Shown: piece after piece, positions 1-8,361 of the stretch | Layout: every line of letters starts with the position of its first letter | How positions within the stretch are numbered: the stretch's first letter is position 1 | Assembly: GCA_965250245.1 (NCBI GenBank) | Contig: OZ252296.1 | Coordinates: 3,286,001-3,350,000 of the forward strand | DNA from: JABDIP01 sp965250245 | Lineage (GTDB): Bacteria; Pseudomonadota; Alphaproteobacteria; DSM-16000; Inquilinaceae | Direction of reading: 5' to 3' | Length of the DNA stretch: 64,000 bases | Made by a program: the position numbers and the translations under genes | The notes under the pieces: generated by a model | Databases searched by the model: none | What the model saw: the letters and a program-made list of their open reading frames with translations, nothing else | Told to the model about the DNA's origin: nothing

Positions 1-990
1 TCGCTGACGCTGGACTACACCCGGCCGGAGGGGCGGCGGATCGCGATTGCGCTGGCGAAGCAGGCAGACGTTCTGGTGGAGAACTACAAGCCGGGCACGC
101 TGGGACGATATGGGCTGGGCTATGAGCAGCTCAGTGGCGACTGTCCGGGCCTGGTCTACTGCTCCATCACCGGGTTCGGGCTGACCGGGCCCTATGCCGA
201 GCGGCCCGGCTACGATTTCCTGATCCAGGCCATGGGCGGCATCATGAGCGTCACCGGCGAACCGGACGGTCAGCCCATGAAGGTGGGCGTGGCCATCGCC
301 GACCTGATGGCCGGCATGTACGCGACCATCGGCATCCTGGCCGCGCTACGCCACCGCGACGCCACCGGCGCCGGCCAGCATGTCGACCTGTCTCTGCTGG
401 ACGCGCAGGTCGCCTGGCTGTCCAACGCCGGCCAGTACTTCCTGACCTCCGGCGAGCGCACGCCGCGATACGGCAATGCCCACCCGACCATCGTGCCCTA
501 CCAGGCCTTCGCCGCCTCGGACGGGCATTTCATCCTGGCGGTCGGCAATGACGGCCAGTTCGCCCGATTCTGTGACGTCGCCGGCTGCCCGGAGCTGGCC
601 GAGGATGAACGGTTTGCGACCAATCCGGGCCGGGTCCGGAACCGCGAGGCGCTCGTCGCGATCCTGGAGCCGCTGATCGCCGCCCGAAGCTGCGCCGACT
701 GGCTGTCGGACCTCGAGGCGCGCAACGTTCCTTGCGGCCCCATCAACACCATCGACCAGGTCTTCGCCGACCCGCAGGTGCTGGCCCGGGACATGAAGAT
801 CGCCATGGACCACCCGCTGGCCACCAACCCGATCGACCTCATCGGCAGCCCCTTCAAGCTCTCCGAAACCCCGGTCGCCCACCGCCACCCGCCGCCGACC
901 TTGGGCGAACACACCGACGCCGTGCTGCGGGAATGGTTAGATCTGACAGAGGAGGAAATCGCGACGTTGCGGGACGTGGGTGCTGTGTGA
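1..990 (+). CDS. Class III CoA-transferase (CaiB/BaiF family), 3' part
   Basis: The reading frame is open from the first base, so the start lies upstream; 329 C-terminal residues are visible. Family III CoA-transferases move CoA between carboxylic acids in the cytosol through an aspartyl-CoA thioester. Visible family features are the GFGLTGPYAERPGYD segment early in the fragment, the H-R-D-A-T-G-A-G-Q-H-V-D segment, and directly after it LSLLDAQ, whose Asp aligns with the catalytic Asp of formyl-CoA transferase. The C-terminal region has the usual GPINTIDQVFADPQV and PPTLGEHTD motifs, so the C-terminus is complete. The substrate cannot be told from sequence; succinyl-CoA-dependent dicarboxylate activation or an acyl-CoA:carnitine type are both possible. 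A 28-bp-arm palindrome follows the stop. Confidence 0.93.
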   Translation, partial: SLTLDYTRPEGRRIAIALAKQADVLVENYKPGTLGRYGLGYEQLSGDCPGLVYCSITGFGLTGPYAERPGYDFLIQAMGGIMSVTGEPDGQPMKVGVAIADLMAGMYATIGILAALRHRDATGAGQHVDLSLLDAQVAWLSNAGQYFLTSGERTPRYGNAHPTIVPYQAFAASDGHFILAVGNDGQFARFCDVAGCPELAEDERFATNPGRVRNREALVAILEPLIAARSCADWLSDLEARNVPCGPINTIDQVFADPQVLARDMKIAMDHPLATNPIDLIGSPFKLSETPVAHRHPPPTLGEHTDAVLREWLDLTEEEIATLRDVGAV

Positions 991-1007
991 ATGCCAATAC
1001 CTAGGCC

Positions 1008-1084
1008 GTCATTCCCGCGAAGGCGGGAATCTCGACAGGCCAGCGCATGCATTCCATCGAGATTCCCGCCTTCGCGGGAATGAC
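1008..1084. repeat. Palindromic intergenic element, family A (ATTCCCGC type)
   Basis: Perfect 28-bp inverted arms at 1008-1035 and 1057-1084 flank a 21-base loop; the arm core is ATTCCCGCGAAGGCGGGAAT, itself nearly palindromic. It lies between convergent genes, just past the CoA-transferase stop, and could work as a bidirectional terminator. Its form is that of a dispersed extragenic palindrome rather than a gene-specific terminator, since there is no T tract. This is the only copy of this family seen in the window. Confidence 0.9.
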
Positions 1085-1143
1085 GCTCAAGGGGGATAGG
1101 AGCGAAAAGAACGAACCTTGGACGCGAAGGCACCCCGGGCGCG

Positions 1144-2745
1144 TCACTTCTCCAGCTTGGTCTTCAACAGTGTCAGCACCGGAATGATCCAGGCGAATTC
1201 GCCAGGGAGACCGGCGGCCAGGGCGGCAACCCCGGCCGTGCCACCGAAGGCCAGTGCCAGCGTCGCCTTCTTGGCGAAATCTTCCACACCACTGAGCGAA
1301 CCCTTCCGGCCGGCCTTGCCCGCATCCCGGATGTAGTCAACCAGCGGCGCCATGAGCCCGGACAGCACATTGCCGACACTGCGCAACAGATCGCGCTCGG
1401 CAACCGGCGGAACCGGATGGTCCGGATCGGCCACCAGAGGCTCGCGCGCCATATCGGCCAGCGCGCTGAGCGGCTCCGAAACATCCTCTGCGATGATCTC
1501 ACGCGCCCCGCCAGCCGCGCGGGCGACCTGAACGGCCGCCTCGACCACCTCTTCGGACGGTTCGCCTCTCGCATCCTCGGCATAGTCCAGCCAGATCGGG
1601 AACTGCCGGATGAACAAACCATGGGCGGCGGCGATGGCGGCCAATTCGCTGACCGCGTCTTCCATCAGCAGTGCATCGGCGCGTTCTGCAAAGGCCCTGA
1701 GACGCTCCCCATGGACACCAAGGGCGATGACGTTCAGGTCTTCGAATAGTGACCCAAGCGCCAACCGATAGGCATTGAGCGCCCGGCCGAGGGCCGGCGT
1801 GTTCCGCCCCGGATCCAGGGCCTCCAGCGACGCCAGAAGATCCGAATGCGCCGCCCATGCCGCACGCAAGCGCTGTTCCTGCGCCTCATCCCGCGCCGCC
1901 GGCGGCCCGCTCTCGCGACGATGCAGCCGGCCATCCTTGCGGTATTCGACCTCGACGATCGCGGATCGCTGCACCGGGACCTGGGCCCGATACTCCGCTT
2001 CCAGGCTGGCGATGATCCCGTTCACCCAGGCGGGGCCCTTCTCCCAATCCTCATCCGGGACAAGAACACGCTCTCGTTCCAGTTCTGGGATCAGCGCCCG
2101 ACCAGTCAGCGACTCTGTGCCAGTCAGGCGATCACTGTACCAGTCGGTCCAAACCTGCCAGTCCTGATCCAACGCGAGCAATGTGAGCTTTATTTCCTCC
2201 CAACCGCTCCGCGCCTGGGCCGGTGTCCCAGCAGTCCAGAGTGGGCGGCGCATGAGGGATTCCGCCGAGGCATCGCGCATCAAGCATTCCACATCGGCAG
2301 ACAACGCGACCGCGGCGGCGGCATACGCAGCGCTGGCGGCACCGGCTGCGGCGGCGGCAGCGCGGATGGCGGCGTCGGCGCCGGTGGCGCGGATGGCAGC
2401 GTCGGCGGCGCGAACAGCGTCGGCGGCGTTGGCGTAGTCGTCGTAGGCAGCGTCAGAGGCGGCGCGGATGCCGGTAGCGTAAGCGGTGCGGATAGAGGCG
2501 GTGGTCTCAGCGGCGGCGCGAGTAACGTCGGAGGCGGCACCTTGGTCTGACCACATCGCGGCAAGCCAAGGTCCCGATAGAGCGCGGAAAACCGCCAGGA
2601 TGATCGCAACCCGCTCAGGATCGGTTCGCTCAGAAAGGAACCCATTGCATGCGGGAAGCGCGCGCAAGGCAGAGCGTGCCGCAATAGCGACTGCGTCCTC
2701 TGCAGAACGACCATCTAGCCAAGTTCGCAGTTGCCTCTGATCCAT
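1144..2745 (-). CDS. Alanine-repeat protein with C-terminal membrane segment, unknown function
   Basis: A 533-residue protein that I do not recognise. The ATG at 2745 starts MDQRQLRTWL; the frame is open further upstream, but that extension reads into the cls gene and looks non-coding. Residues about 70-150 are an Ala-rich stretch of short units such as AYATGIRAASDAAYDDYANAADAVRAAD (given as two parts: AYATGIRAASDAA and YDDYANAADAVRAAD), probably a long amphipathic helix or coiled coil. The middle is Glu/Arg/Leu-rich and helical. The C-terminus has a glycine/alanine hydrophobic segment followed by PGEFAWIIPVLTLLKTKLEK, which suggests membrane insertion or a membrane hairpin. No signal peptide is visible. 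The gene stands alone between a palindrome and cls. Coding potential is supported by length and a plausible start, but the function is unknown. Confidence 0.7.
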   Translation of the reverse strand: MDQRQLRTWLDGRSAEDAVAIAARSALRALPACNGFLSERTDPERVAIILAVFRALSGPWLAAMWSDQGAASDVTRAAAETTASIRTAYATGIRAASDAAYDDYANAADAVRAADAAIRATGADAAIRAAAAAAGAASAAYAAAAVALSADVECLMRDASAESLMRRPLWTAGTPAQARSGWEEIKLTLLALDQDWQVWTDWYSDRLTGTESLTGRALIPELERERVLVPDEDWEKGPAWVNGIIASLEAEYRAQVPVQRSAIVEVEYRKDGRLHRRESGPPAARDEAQEQRLRAAWAAHSDLLASLEALDPGRNTPALGRALNAYRLALGSLFEDLNVIALGVHGERLRAFAERADALLMEDAVSELAAIAAAHGLFIRQFPIWLDYAEDARGEPSEEVVEAAVQVARAAGGAREIIAEDVSEPLSALADMAREPLVADPDHPVPPVAERDLLRSVGNVLSGLMAPLVDYIRDAGKAGRKGSLSGVEDFAKKATLALAFGGTAGVAALAAGLPGEFAWIIPVLTLLKTKLEK

Positions 2746-2828
2746 GACCGCGACCAGCGGGCGAAATTCCAGTTGTCTGTTCGCGTCACTATCGCCTCGA
2801 GTCAGCCAGAGAACAACACTGCTCTGAC

Positions 2829-4244
2829 CTACAAATACGGCGTGAACAGCCTCGCGAGCCCGTCGCGGATGGCGACCGCCAGACCGCGGCTGCTGTGCGC
2901 TGCCGGGGTCAGCCGGCGGGCGGCGGCGATCTTGTCGGCGATGATGGACTCCACCGTGGCGGCCAGGCCGGTGTCGTAGCATTCCAGGTTGAACTCGAAG
3001 TTCAGGCGCAGGCTGCGCGGGTCCCAGTTGGTCGAGCCGAACAGGGTCCAGACGCCGTCGACCACCATCAGCTTGGAATGGTCGAAGGGCGGCGGCGACA
3101 GCCAGACCCGGCAGCCGGCCTTGGTGAGCTGGGACAGCCGGCTGGCCGAGGCCCAGGCGACCGGCGGCAGGTTGTTGCGCTCCGGCAGCACGATGTCCAC
3201 CTCGACACCGCCCATGGCGGCCATGCTGAGCGCCGTCATCAACGTCTCGTCGGGCAGGAAGTACGGCGTCACGATTCGCACCGAGGACCGCGCCTCGGCG
3301 ACCGCGCCGAAGAGGGCCCAGACCATCTTCTGGCTGTCCTCATGCGGGCCGGTGGCGATGTCGCGGCCGATCACCGGGCCGACGGTTGCGATCTCCGGGA
3401 ACCAGGCCGGGCCGACCAGTTCCTCGCCGGTGGTGAAGGACCAGTCGTCGGCGAACACCTCCATCATCTGCGCCACCACCGGCCCCTCGACCCGGAAATG
3501 GGTGTCCTGCACCGGGGTCGGCGGTGCGTCGCCCAGCACGTGGCGCTGGCGGATGTTGAGCCCGCCGGTGAAGCCGACGCGGCCGTCGACCACCAGGATC
3601 TTGCGGTGGTTGCGCAGGTTGAGGAACGGCATCCGCCAGGGCACCAGCGAGAACAGGAACCGCGCCGCCGGGATGCGCCGACGCCGCAGCTCGCCGACGA
3701 TCGGCTTCAGGGCATAGAAGGCGCCGATGCCGTCGACGATCACCCGCACCTGCACGCCACGCCCGACGGCCGCTTCAAGCGCGCCCAGGAAGCGCAGGCC
3801 GACCGCGTCCTTGTTGAAGATGAAGCTGCTGAGCGCGATGCTGCGCTCGGCACCGTCGATGGCCGCGATCATCTCCGGATAGGCGGCGTCGCCATTGATC
3901 AGCGGCACCACGGCATTGCCGCCGACCAGCGGGTTTCCGGTGAAGCGCTCCACCACATTGGCCAGCATGACCAGGCCATCGGCCTGCGGCGGCAGGGCGG
4001 CAGGTACGGCCGGACGGCGCTCGTCCGGGGTCACGCGGACCCGGCGCAGCTTACGGGCCCTGCGGCGGATCCGGTTGATGCCCAGCAAGACGTAGAGGAT
4101 CGAGCCGACCAACGGCGACAGCCAGATCAGGCCGATCCAGGCCACCGCCGCGCGCTCGTCGGATTTGCGCAGCAGCACATGCGCCGTCATGCCCACGGCG
4201 AGCAGGATCAGGATGATGCCGAGCAGGACGGACAGCGTTTCCAC
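2829..4244 (-). CDS. cls: Cardiolipin synthase (phospholipase D superfamily)
   Basis: This 471-residue membrane enzyme condenses two phosphatidylglycerols, or PG with another phospholipid, to cardiolipin. Two N-terminal membrane segments (about residues 4-24 and 33-55) match the Cls architecture. Two HKD motifs are present: NHRKILVVDG with His near residue 213, followed by FTGG, and DHSKLMVVDG with His near 389, followed by FGSTNWD. I chose a GTG start at 4244 because AAGG sits a few bases upstream and the first membrane segment then begins at residue 4. An in-frame start at 4400 would overlap the pyrB start codon and add a poorly conserved 52-residue leader. The gene is divergent from pyrB. 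Confidence 0.9.
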   Translation of the reverse strand: METLSVLLGIILILLAVGMTAHVLLRKSDERAAVAWIGLIWLSPLVGSILYVLLGINRIRRRARKLRRVRVTPDERRPAVPAALPPQADGLVMLANVVERFTGNPLVGGNAVVPLINGDAAYPEMIAAIDGAERSIALSSFIFNKDAVGLRFLGALEAAVGRGVQVRVIVDGIGAFYALKPIVGELRRRRIPAARFLFSLVPWRMPFLNLRNHRKILVVDGRVGFTGGLNIRQRHVLGDAPPTPVQDTHFRVEGPVVAQMMEVFADDWSFTTGEELVGPAWFPEIATVGPVIGRDIATGPHEDSQKMVWALFGAVAEARSSVRIVTPYFLPDETLMTALSMAAMGGVEVDIVLPERNNLPPVAWASASRLSQLTKAGCRVWLSPPPFDHSKLMVVDGVWTLFGSTNWDPRSLRLNFEFNLECYDTGLAATVESIIADKIAAARRLTPAAHSSRGLAVAIRDGLARLFTPYL

Positions 4245-4362
4245 GGGACCTTGGCCGATCCGATTGCCGGACGCGGGCGTTGCGCCGGCGGGATATTCGG
4301 GCACCGCGCGCGATCGGACAATGCGGGACGTCAAGCCGTAGCGGATTGACGACATCCAGGGC

Positions 4363-4390
4363 TTGTGTCGGCCTCCGCCGGGTCTATAGT
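4363..4390 (+). promoter_or_regulatory. Candidate sigma-70 promoter for pyrB
   Basis: TTGTGT (4363-4368) and TATAGT (4385-4390) are separated by 16 bases. The -10 box ends only 9 bases before the pyrB ATG at 4400, so transcription from it would give a leaderless or near-leaderless pyrB message. The match is moderate and untested. Confidence 0.35.
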
Positions 4391-4399
4391 CGCGCCCCA

Positions 4400-5356
4400 A
4401 TGAATCGCCCCTCGCGACCGGCGGCGCTCGACCGCAAACACCTGCTTGGCATCGCAGACCTGGAGCCGGGCGAGATCGGGCTTTTGCTGGACACCGCCGA
4501 AGGCTATATCGCGGTCAATCGCCAGCCGGAAAAGAAGTCGGCCCGCATGCGCGGCCGCACGGTGATCAATCTTTTCTTCGAGAATTCAACGCGCACACGC
4601 ACGTCCTTCGAGCTGGCCGGCAAGCGGCTCGGCGCCGATACGATCAACATGTCGGTGGGCTCCAGCTCCATCAAGAAGGGCGAGACGCTGATCGACACTG
4701 CGATGACCCTGAACGCCATGCACCCGGACGTGCTGATCGTGCGCCATCCGGACTCCGGCGCGGTCAAGCTGCTGTCGGAGAAGGTCACGGCCTCGGTCGT
4801 CAATGCCGGCGACGGCAGCCATGAGCACCCGACCCAGGCGCTGCTGGATGCGCTGACGATTCGCCGCCGGCGCGGCCGGCTCGACGGGCTGACCGTGGTC
4901 ATCTGCGGCGACATCCTGCACAGCCGGGTGGCGCGCTCGAACATCCATCTGCTGAACATTATGGGCGCCCGGGTCCGGGTGGTGGCGCCGCCGACGCTGC
5001 TGCCGCCGGAGATCGAGCGGCTCGGGGTCGAGGTACACCACGACATGCTGAGCGGCCTCGCCGATGCCGACATCGTCATGATGCTTCGGCTGCAGTTGGA
5101 GCGCATGCAGGGCAGCTACGTGCCTTCGACCCGGGAGTACTTCCGGTTCTACGGCCTGGACACTGAGAAGCTGTCGGCGGCCAAGCCGGACGCGCTGATC
5201 ATGCATCCGGGGCCGATGAACCGCGGCGTGGAGATCGACAGCGCCGTCGCCGACGACATCGACCGCAGCGTCATCCTGGACCAGGTGGAGTTAGGCGTCG
5301 CCGTCCGCATGGCCTGCCTGGAGCTGCTGACCGCCGGTGTGAAGGGTGGCTCATGA
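4400..5356 (+). CDS. pyrB: Aspartate carbamoyltransferase catalytic subunit
   Basis: A 318-residue enzyme that joins carbamoyl phosphate and aspartate in the second step of de novo pyrimidine synthesis. The carbamoyl-phosphate loop STRTRTS is at residues 63-69. The VNAGDGSHEHPTQALLD segment (active-site His and Thr/Gln) and the C-terminal HPGPMNRGVE loop are intact. The ATG at 4400 gives the usual length of the catalytic chain. It is followed after a 200-base palindrome-containing spacer by the dihydroorotase homologue, the pyrB-pyrC order typical of alphaproteobacteria. No pyrI is next to it. In bacteria with this arrangement the DHOase-like partner often forms a complex with PyrB; that is an inference here. 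Confidence 0.97.
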   Translation: MNRPSRPAALDRKHLLGIADLEPGEIGLLLDTAEGYIAVNRQPEKKSARMRGRTVINLFFENSTRTRTSFELAGKRLGADTINMSVGSSSIKKGETLIDTAMTLNAMHPDVLIVRHPDSGAVKLLSEKVTASVVNAGDGSHEHPTQALLDALTIRRRRGRLDGLTVVICGDILHSRVARSNIHLLNIMGARVRVVAPPTLLPPEIERLGVEVHHDMLSGLADADIVMMLRLQLERMQGSYVPSTREYFRFYGLDTEKLSAAKPDALIMHPGPMNRGVEIDSAVADDIDRSVILDQVELGVAVRMACLELLTAGVKGGS

Positions 5357-5376
5357 TGCGCAGTGTGGAAACGCCG

Positions 5377-5514
5377 CGCTCCCCCTCACCCTCCCAACGC
5401 TTCGCGTCGGGCCCCTCCCTCTCCCCCAGGAGAGGGGTATTCGCGCCGGCCTTTGGTTCCCCTCTCCTGGGGGAGAGGGAGGGGCCCGCGAAGCGGGAGG
5501 GTGAGGGGGAAGCG
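5377..5514. repeat. Palindromic intergenic element, family B, copy 1
   Basis: A long imperfect hairpin between pyrB and pyrC. The outer arms are CCCCCTCACCCTCCC and its complement, and the inner arms are CCCCTCCCTCTCCCCCAGGA with their complement, meeting around TATTCGCG. A second copy with the same plan lies at 21056-21188. Because it sits inside a probable operon, it could affect pyrB/pyrC message stability or attenuation. No coding potential is seen. Confidence 0.9.
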
Positions 5515-5558
5515 CTGATCGCTCAAAACGTGCCGGCCATCCGATCCGGAGGGTCCCC

Positions 5559-6857
5559 GTGACCGCTCGGCCGACGGCCTTCGTCAATGCCCGGCTGCTG
5601 GACCCGGCGAGCGGGCTGGATGCGCCGGGCGGGCTGCTGGTCCGCGACGGGACGATCGCCGATGTCGGGGCCGGCCTGTTCGCCGATGGCGTCCCGGCGG
5701 ATGCCGAGACCGTCGATTGCGGTGGCCACTGCCTGGCCCCCGGCCTGGTCGACATGCGGGTGACCATCGGCGAGCCCGGGAACGAGCATAAGGAAACCAT
5801 CGCCAGCGCCGCGCAGGCGGCCGCCGCCGGTGGCGTGACCTCGCTGGTCTGCCTGCCGAACACCGATCCGCCGATCGACACCGTGGCCGGGTTGGAATTC
5901 GTCGCCCGCCGGGCCCGGGAGACCCGCGGCGTCAAGGTCTATGCCTATGCCTGCGCCACCCGCGGCGGGGAGGGCAAGGCGCTCACGGAGATGGGCCTGC
6001 TGGCCGAGGCCGGCGCCGTCGCCTTCACCGATGGCGACCGCGTCATCGCCGACACGCTGGTGATGCAGCGGGCGCTGACCTACGCCGCCGGCTTCGACCT
6101 GCTGGTGGTGCAGCACCCCGAAGAGCCGCGTATCGCCGCCGACGGCGCGATGAATGCCGGCGAGCTGTCGACCCGGCTTGGCCTGCCCGGCATCCCGGCC
6201 CAGGCCGAGGTGATGGTGATCGAGCGCGACCTGCGCCTGCTGGAACTGTCCGGCGGCCGCTACCACGTGGCGCATGTGTCCACCGCCGCCGCCATCGACG
6301 CCATCCGGGCCGGCAAGGCGCGCGGCCTGGCGGTGACCTGCGACGCCGCCCCGCCGCATTTCACCCTGACCGAAACCGATGTCGGCGACTACCGCACCTT
6401 CGCCAAGCTCTCCCCGCCCCTGCGCGGAGAGGCCGACCGCCGGGCGGTAGTCGAAGGTCTGGCCGACGGCACGATCGACGTCGTCGCCAGCGACCACGTG
6501 CCCCACGACCAGGAATCCAAGCGCCAGCCCTTCGCCCAGGCCGAGCCGGGCATCGTCGGGCTGGAGACGCTGCTGCCCCTGGCCCTGGAGCTGGTCCACC
6601 AGGACCGCCTTCCCCTCCTCGACCTGCTGGCCAAGCTGACGGTCCGGCCGGCCGACCTATTGCGCCTGCCGGCCGGACGCCTCGCCAAGGGCGCGGCCGC
6701 CGACCTCGTGCTGTTCGACCCGGACGTGCCCTGGCGCATCGACACCGGCGCGTTCCGCGGCAAGTCGAAGAACGCCCCCTATGACGGCCGCCCGGCCGCC
6801 GGCCGAGTCCTGCGGACGGTGGTGGACGGACGGACGGTTTACGAGCGGAACGAATAG
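5559..6857 (+). CDS. pyrC: Dihydroorotase-like protein (PyrC type I, HxH motif lost)
   Basis: A 432-residue amidohydrolase-fold protein placed as the third enzyme of pyrimidine synthesis (carbamoyl-aspartate to dihydroorotate). The usual D-x-H-x-H metal motif at the end of the first strand reads DMRVTIGEPG, with Arg67 and Thr69 in place of both histidines. Other ligand positions survive: FTDGD (Asp), VVQHPEEP (His), AHVSTA (His) and VASDHVPHD (Asp). The ATG at 5559 follows GGAGGG. Such HxH-lacking homologues are known as non-catalytic PyrC-prime partners that support PyrB assembly in Pseudomonas, and similar proteins in alphaproteobacteria are usually annotated as dihydroorotase. Family assignment is firm; catalytic activity is uncertain. 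Confidence 0.9.
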   Translation: MTARPTAFVNARLLDPASGLDAPGGLLVRDGTIADVGAGLFADGVPADAETVDCGGHCLAPGLVDMRVTIGEPGNEHKETIASAAQAAAAGGVTSLVCLPNTDPPIDTVAGLEFVARRARETRGVKVYAYACATRGGEGKALTEMGLLAEAGAVAFTDGDRVIADTLVMQRALTYAAGFDLLVVQHPEEPRIAADGAMNAGELSTRLGLPGIPAQAEVMVIERDLRLLELSGGRYHVAHVSTAAAIDAIRAGKARGLAVTCDAAPPHFTLTETDVGDYRTFAKLSPPLRGEADRRAVVEGLADGTIDVVASDHVPHDQESKRQPFAQAEPGIVGLETLLPLALELVHQDRLPLLDLLAKLTVRPADLLRLPAGRLAKGAAADLVLFDPDVPWRIDTGAFRGKSKNAPYDGRPAAGRVLRTVVDGRTVYERNE

Positions 6858-6889
6858 AAACGCGGCGGGTCATGCGCCCAATCGACCGT

Positions 6890-7052
6890 GTTCACCACCA
6901 AGACACAAAGGCACCAAGGCGTTGGTTGGAAACCGCTAGGGGCGGTTTCCATGATGCCAATTGGATGCCTGACGGCATCCTGGCTTCCGTGACGAATCCC
7001 AACGCTACCGCCGCACAGAGGAAGCTTGGTGCCTTGGTGTCTTGGTGGTGAC
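6890..7052. repeat. Compound palindromic element, family C (CACCAAG type)
   Basis: Nearly perfect inverted arms at 6890-6918 and 7025-7052 are built from CACCAAG-like units. The enclosed DNA carries two further perfect hairpins: GGAAACCGC with GCGGTTTCC (about 6928-6950) and GGATGCC with GGCATCC (6963-6980). Together these fill the pyrC-plsY gap. Nested structure of this kind suggests a dispersed non-coding repeat; no open frame is supported. Confidence 0.8.
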
Positions 7053-7093
7053 ATGATAGTTGGTCAATTCATCGACTCAGGTCCGGCTGATCC

Positions 7094-7744
7094 ATGCCCG
7101 ACGTCCTAGGCTCTTTCTCCTTCACCTGGCCGTTCTACGCCGCGGCATTGCTTGGCTACCTTCTGGGGTCGATCCCGTTCGGGCTGGTGCTGGCCTGGGT
7201 GGGCGGCTATGGCGACATCCGCAAGATCGGCTCGGGCAATATCGGCGCGACCAACGTGCTGCGCACCGGCAACAAGCCGCTGGCGCTCGCCACCCTGCTG
7301 CTGGACGGCGGCAAGGGTGCCATCGCGGTGCTGATCGCCGCCCGGTTCGGCCCCGACATGGCGGTGCTGGCCGGCGGCGGCGCCATGCTGGGCCATTGCT
7401 TCCCGGTCTGGCTGAAATTCAAGGGCGGCAAGGCGGTGGCGACAGCGCTCGGCACCCTGACGGCGATCGCCTGGCCGGTCGGCCTGGCCTCTGCCCTCAC
7501 CTGGCTGCTGGTCGCGCTGCTGTTCCGCTATTCCTCGCTCTCGGGCATCGTCTCGGTCGCCATGGCGCCGGTCTACGCCTGGCTGCTGACCGCCTACCCG
7601 GTCGCCGGCAATTACTGGTCCGACCCACAGCGCACCCAGCTCGCCGCCTTCATCGCCGTGCTGGTCGTGTTGCGCCACCACCAGAACATACGCCGCCTGC
7701 TAAAGGGCGAGGAGCCGAGGATCGGGCAGAAGAAGCCGGGTTGA
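7094..7744 (+). CDS. plsY: Glycerol-3-phosphate acyltransferase PlsY
   Basis: A 216-residue integral membrane enzyme that transfers an acyl group from acyl-phosphate to glycerol-3-phosphate, the first step of phosphatidic acid synthesis with PlsX. The family motifs are visible: GSIPFGL (about 25-31), KIGSGNIGATNVLR (about 44-57), LDGGKGA (about 70-76) and GHCFPVWLKFKGGKAVAT (about 100-117). Five or so hydrophobic segments fit the known topology. The ATG at 7094 gives a normal N-terminus ahead of the first membrane helix. The place between pyrC and dprA is conserved in many alphaproteobacteria. Confidence 0.96.
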   Translation: MPDVLGSFSFTWPFYAAALLGYLLGSIPFGLVLAWVGGYGDIRKIGSGNIGATNVLRTGNKPLALATLLLDGGKGAIAVLIAARFGPDMAVLAGGGAMLGHCFPVWLKFKGGKAVATALGTLTAIAWPVGLASALTWLLVALLFRYSSLSGIVSVAMAPVYAWLLTAYPVAGNYWSDPQRTQLAAFIAVLVVLRHHQNIRRLLKGEEPRIGQKKPG

Positions 7745-7799
7745 CCGCCCCATCGGCGCCGGCCGACCATGTTGGAAATGGATCGGATCGGCGAAGCCT

Positions 7800-8300
7800 T
7801 TGTTGAACCACCCGCCACTTTCCGACGTGGACAAGCCGCTGCTAGACCTCCTCGGGGCCGGGCTTGGGTTGATCGTCCTTTATGCGAGCGGTGTAGTTTA
7901 CACGACGCAATCCGGTGGCACGGCCTGCCTGCATCCTTGGGCAGAGCGGGTATTCCTGCCGCTCGAGGATTTGAATGACAGGCAACAGGGCCAATTGCAC
8001 GCGCATTTCGTCGGACCAAAATGGCTTGGCAGCGGAGCAACCAGCGGAATTGACGCAGAAGATGCCGCCTTCATCGACGGCGTATTGAGCGGGTCGCGCG
8101 AGACAGAGTTCCTCCGCGTCGATGAGGACATGCTCAGCCAATCACACGAGGCCTGGGTGCATGTCATGATCGGGGAGCATCCGGATCGCTATCCAACGAT
8201 GCCTTTGCGTTCATCGGAACCGCGGTTCAAGGACATGATGTTCCCGATCTTCGGCTTCGGCGACGCGCGAGGCATCCTGACCTGGCCGAACAGCGACTAG
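7800..8300 (+). CDS. Hypothetical protein, possibly DUF6210-like
   Basis: A 166-residue soluble protein. The N-terminal part reads LGLIVLYASGVVYTTQSGG, then TACLHPWAERVFLPL, a pattern I weakly associate with DUF6210 proteins (aliphatic strand, then V-Y-x-x-Q-x-G-G and a C). The rest is mixed and charged, ending in FGFGDARGILTWPNSD. No signal peptide or membrane span is seen. The start is a TTG at 7800 without a clear ribosome-binding site, so it is uncertain. It interrupts the otherwise conserved plsY-dprA neighbourhood and its codon use is less GC-biased than its neighbours, which hints at acquired DNA. Function unknown. Confidence 0.65.
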   Translation: MLNHPPLSDVDKPLLDLLGAGLGLIVLYASGVVYTTQSGGTACLHPWAERVFLPLEDLNDRQQGQLHAHFVGPKWLGSGATSGIDAEDAAFIDGVLSGSRETEFLRVDEDMLSQSHEAWVHVMIGEHPDRYPTMPLRSSEPRFKDMMFPIFGFGDARGILTWPNSD

Positions 8301-8361
8301 GGAACACACGGCTCTGCGTCCATCGGTTGACGTCCGCCGGGTCGGTGATCATGGTTGCGCG

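Noticed and set aside
1008..1084. CRISPR-like interpretation of the palindromic repeats
   Set aside because: There are no regularly spaced direct repeats with unique spacers and no cas genes; each element is a lone inverted repeat.
2300..2540. GC-rich triplet-like repeat as a possible non-coding minisatellite
   Set aside because: The repetition is explained by Ala-rich coding in the minus-strand 533-residue protein, with an open frame throughout.
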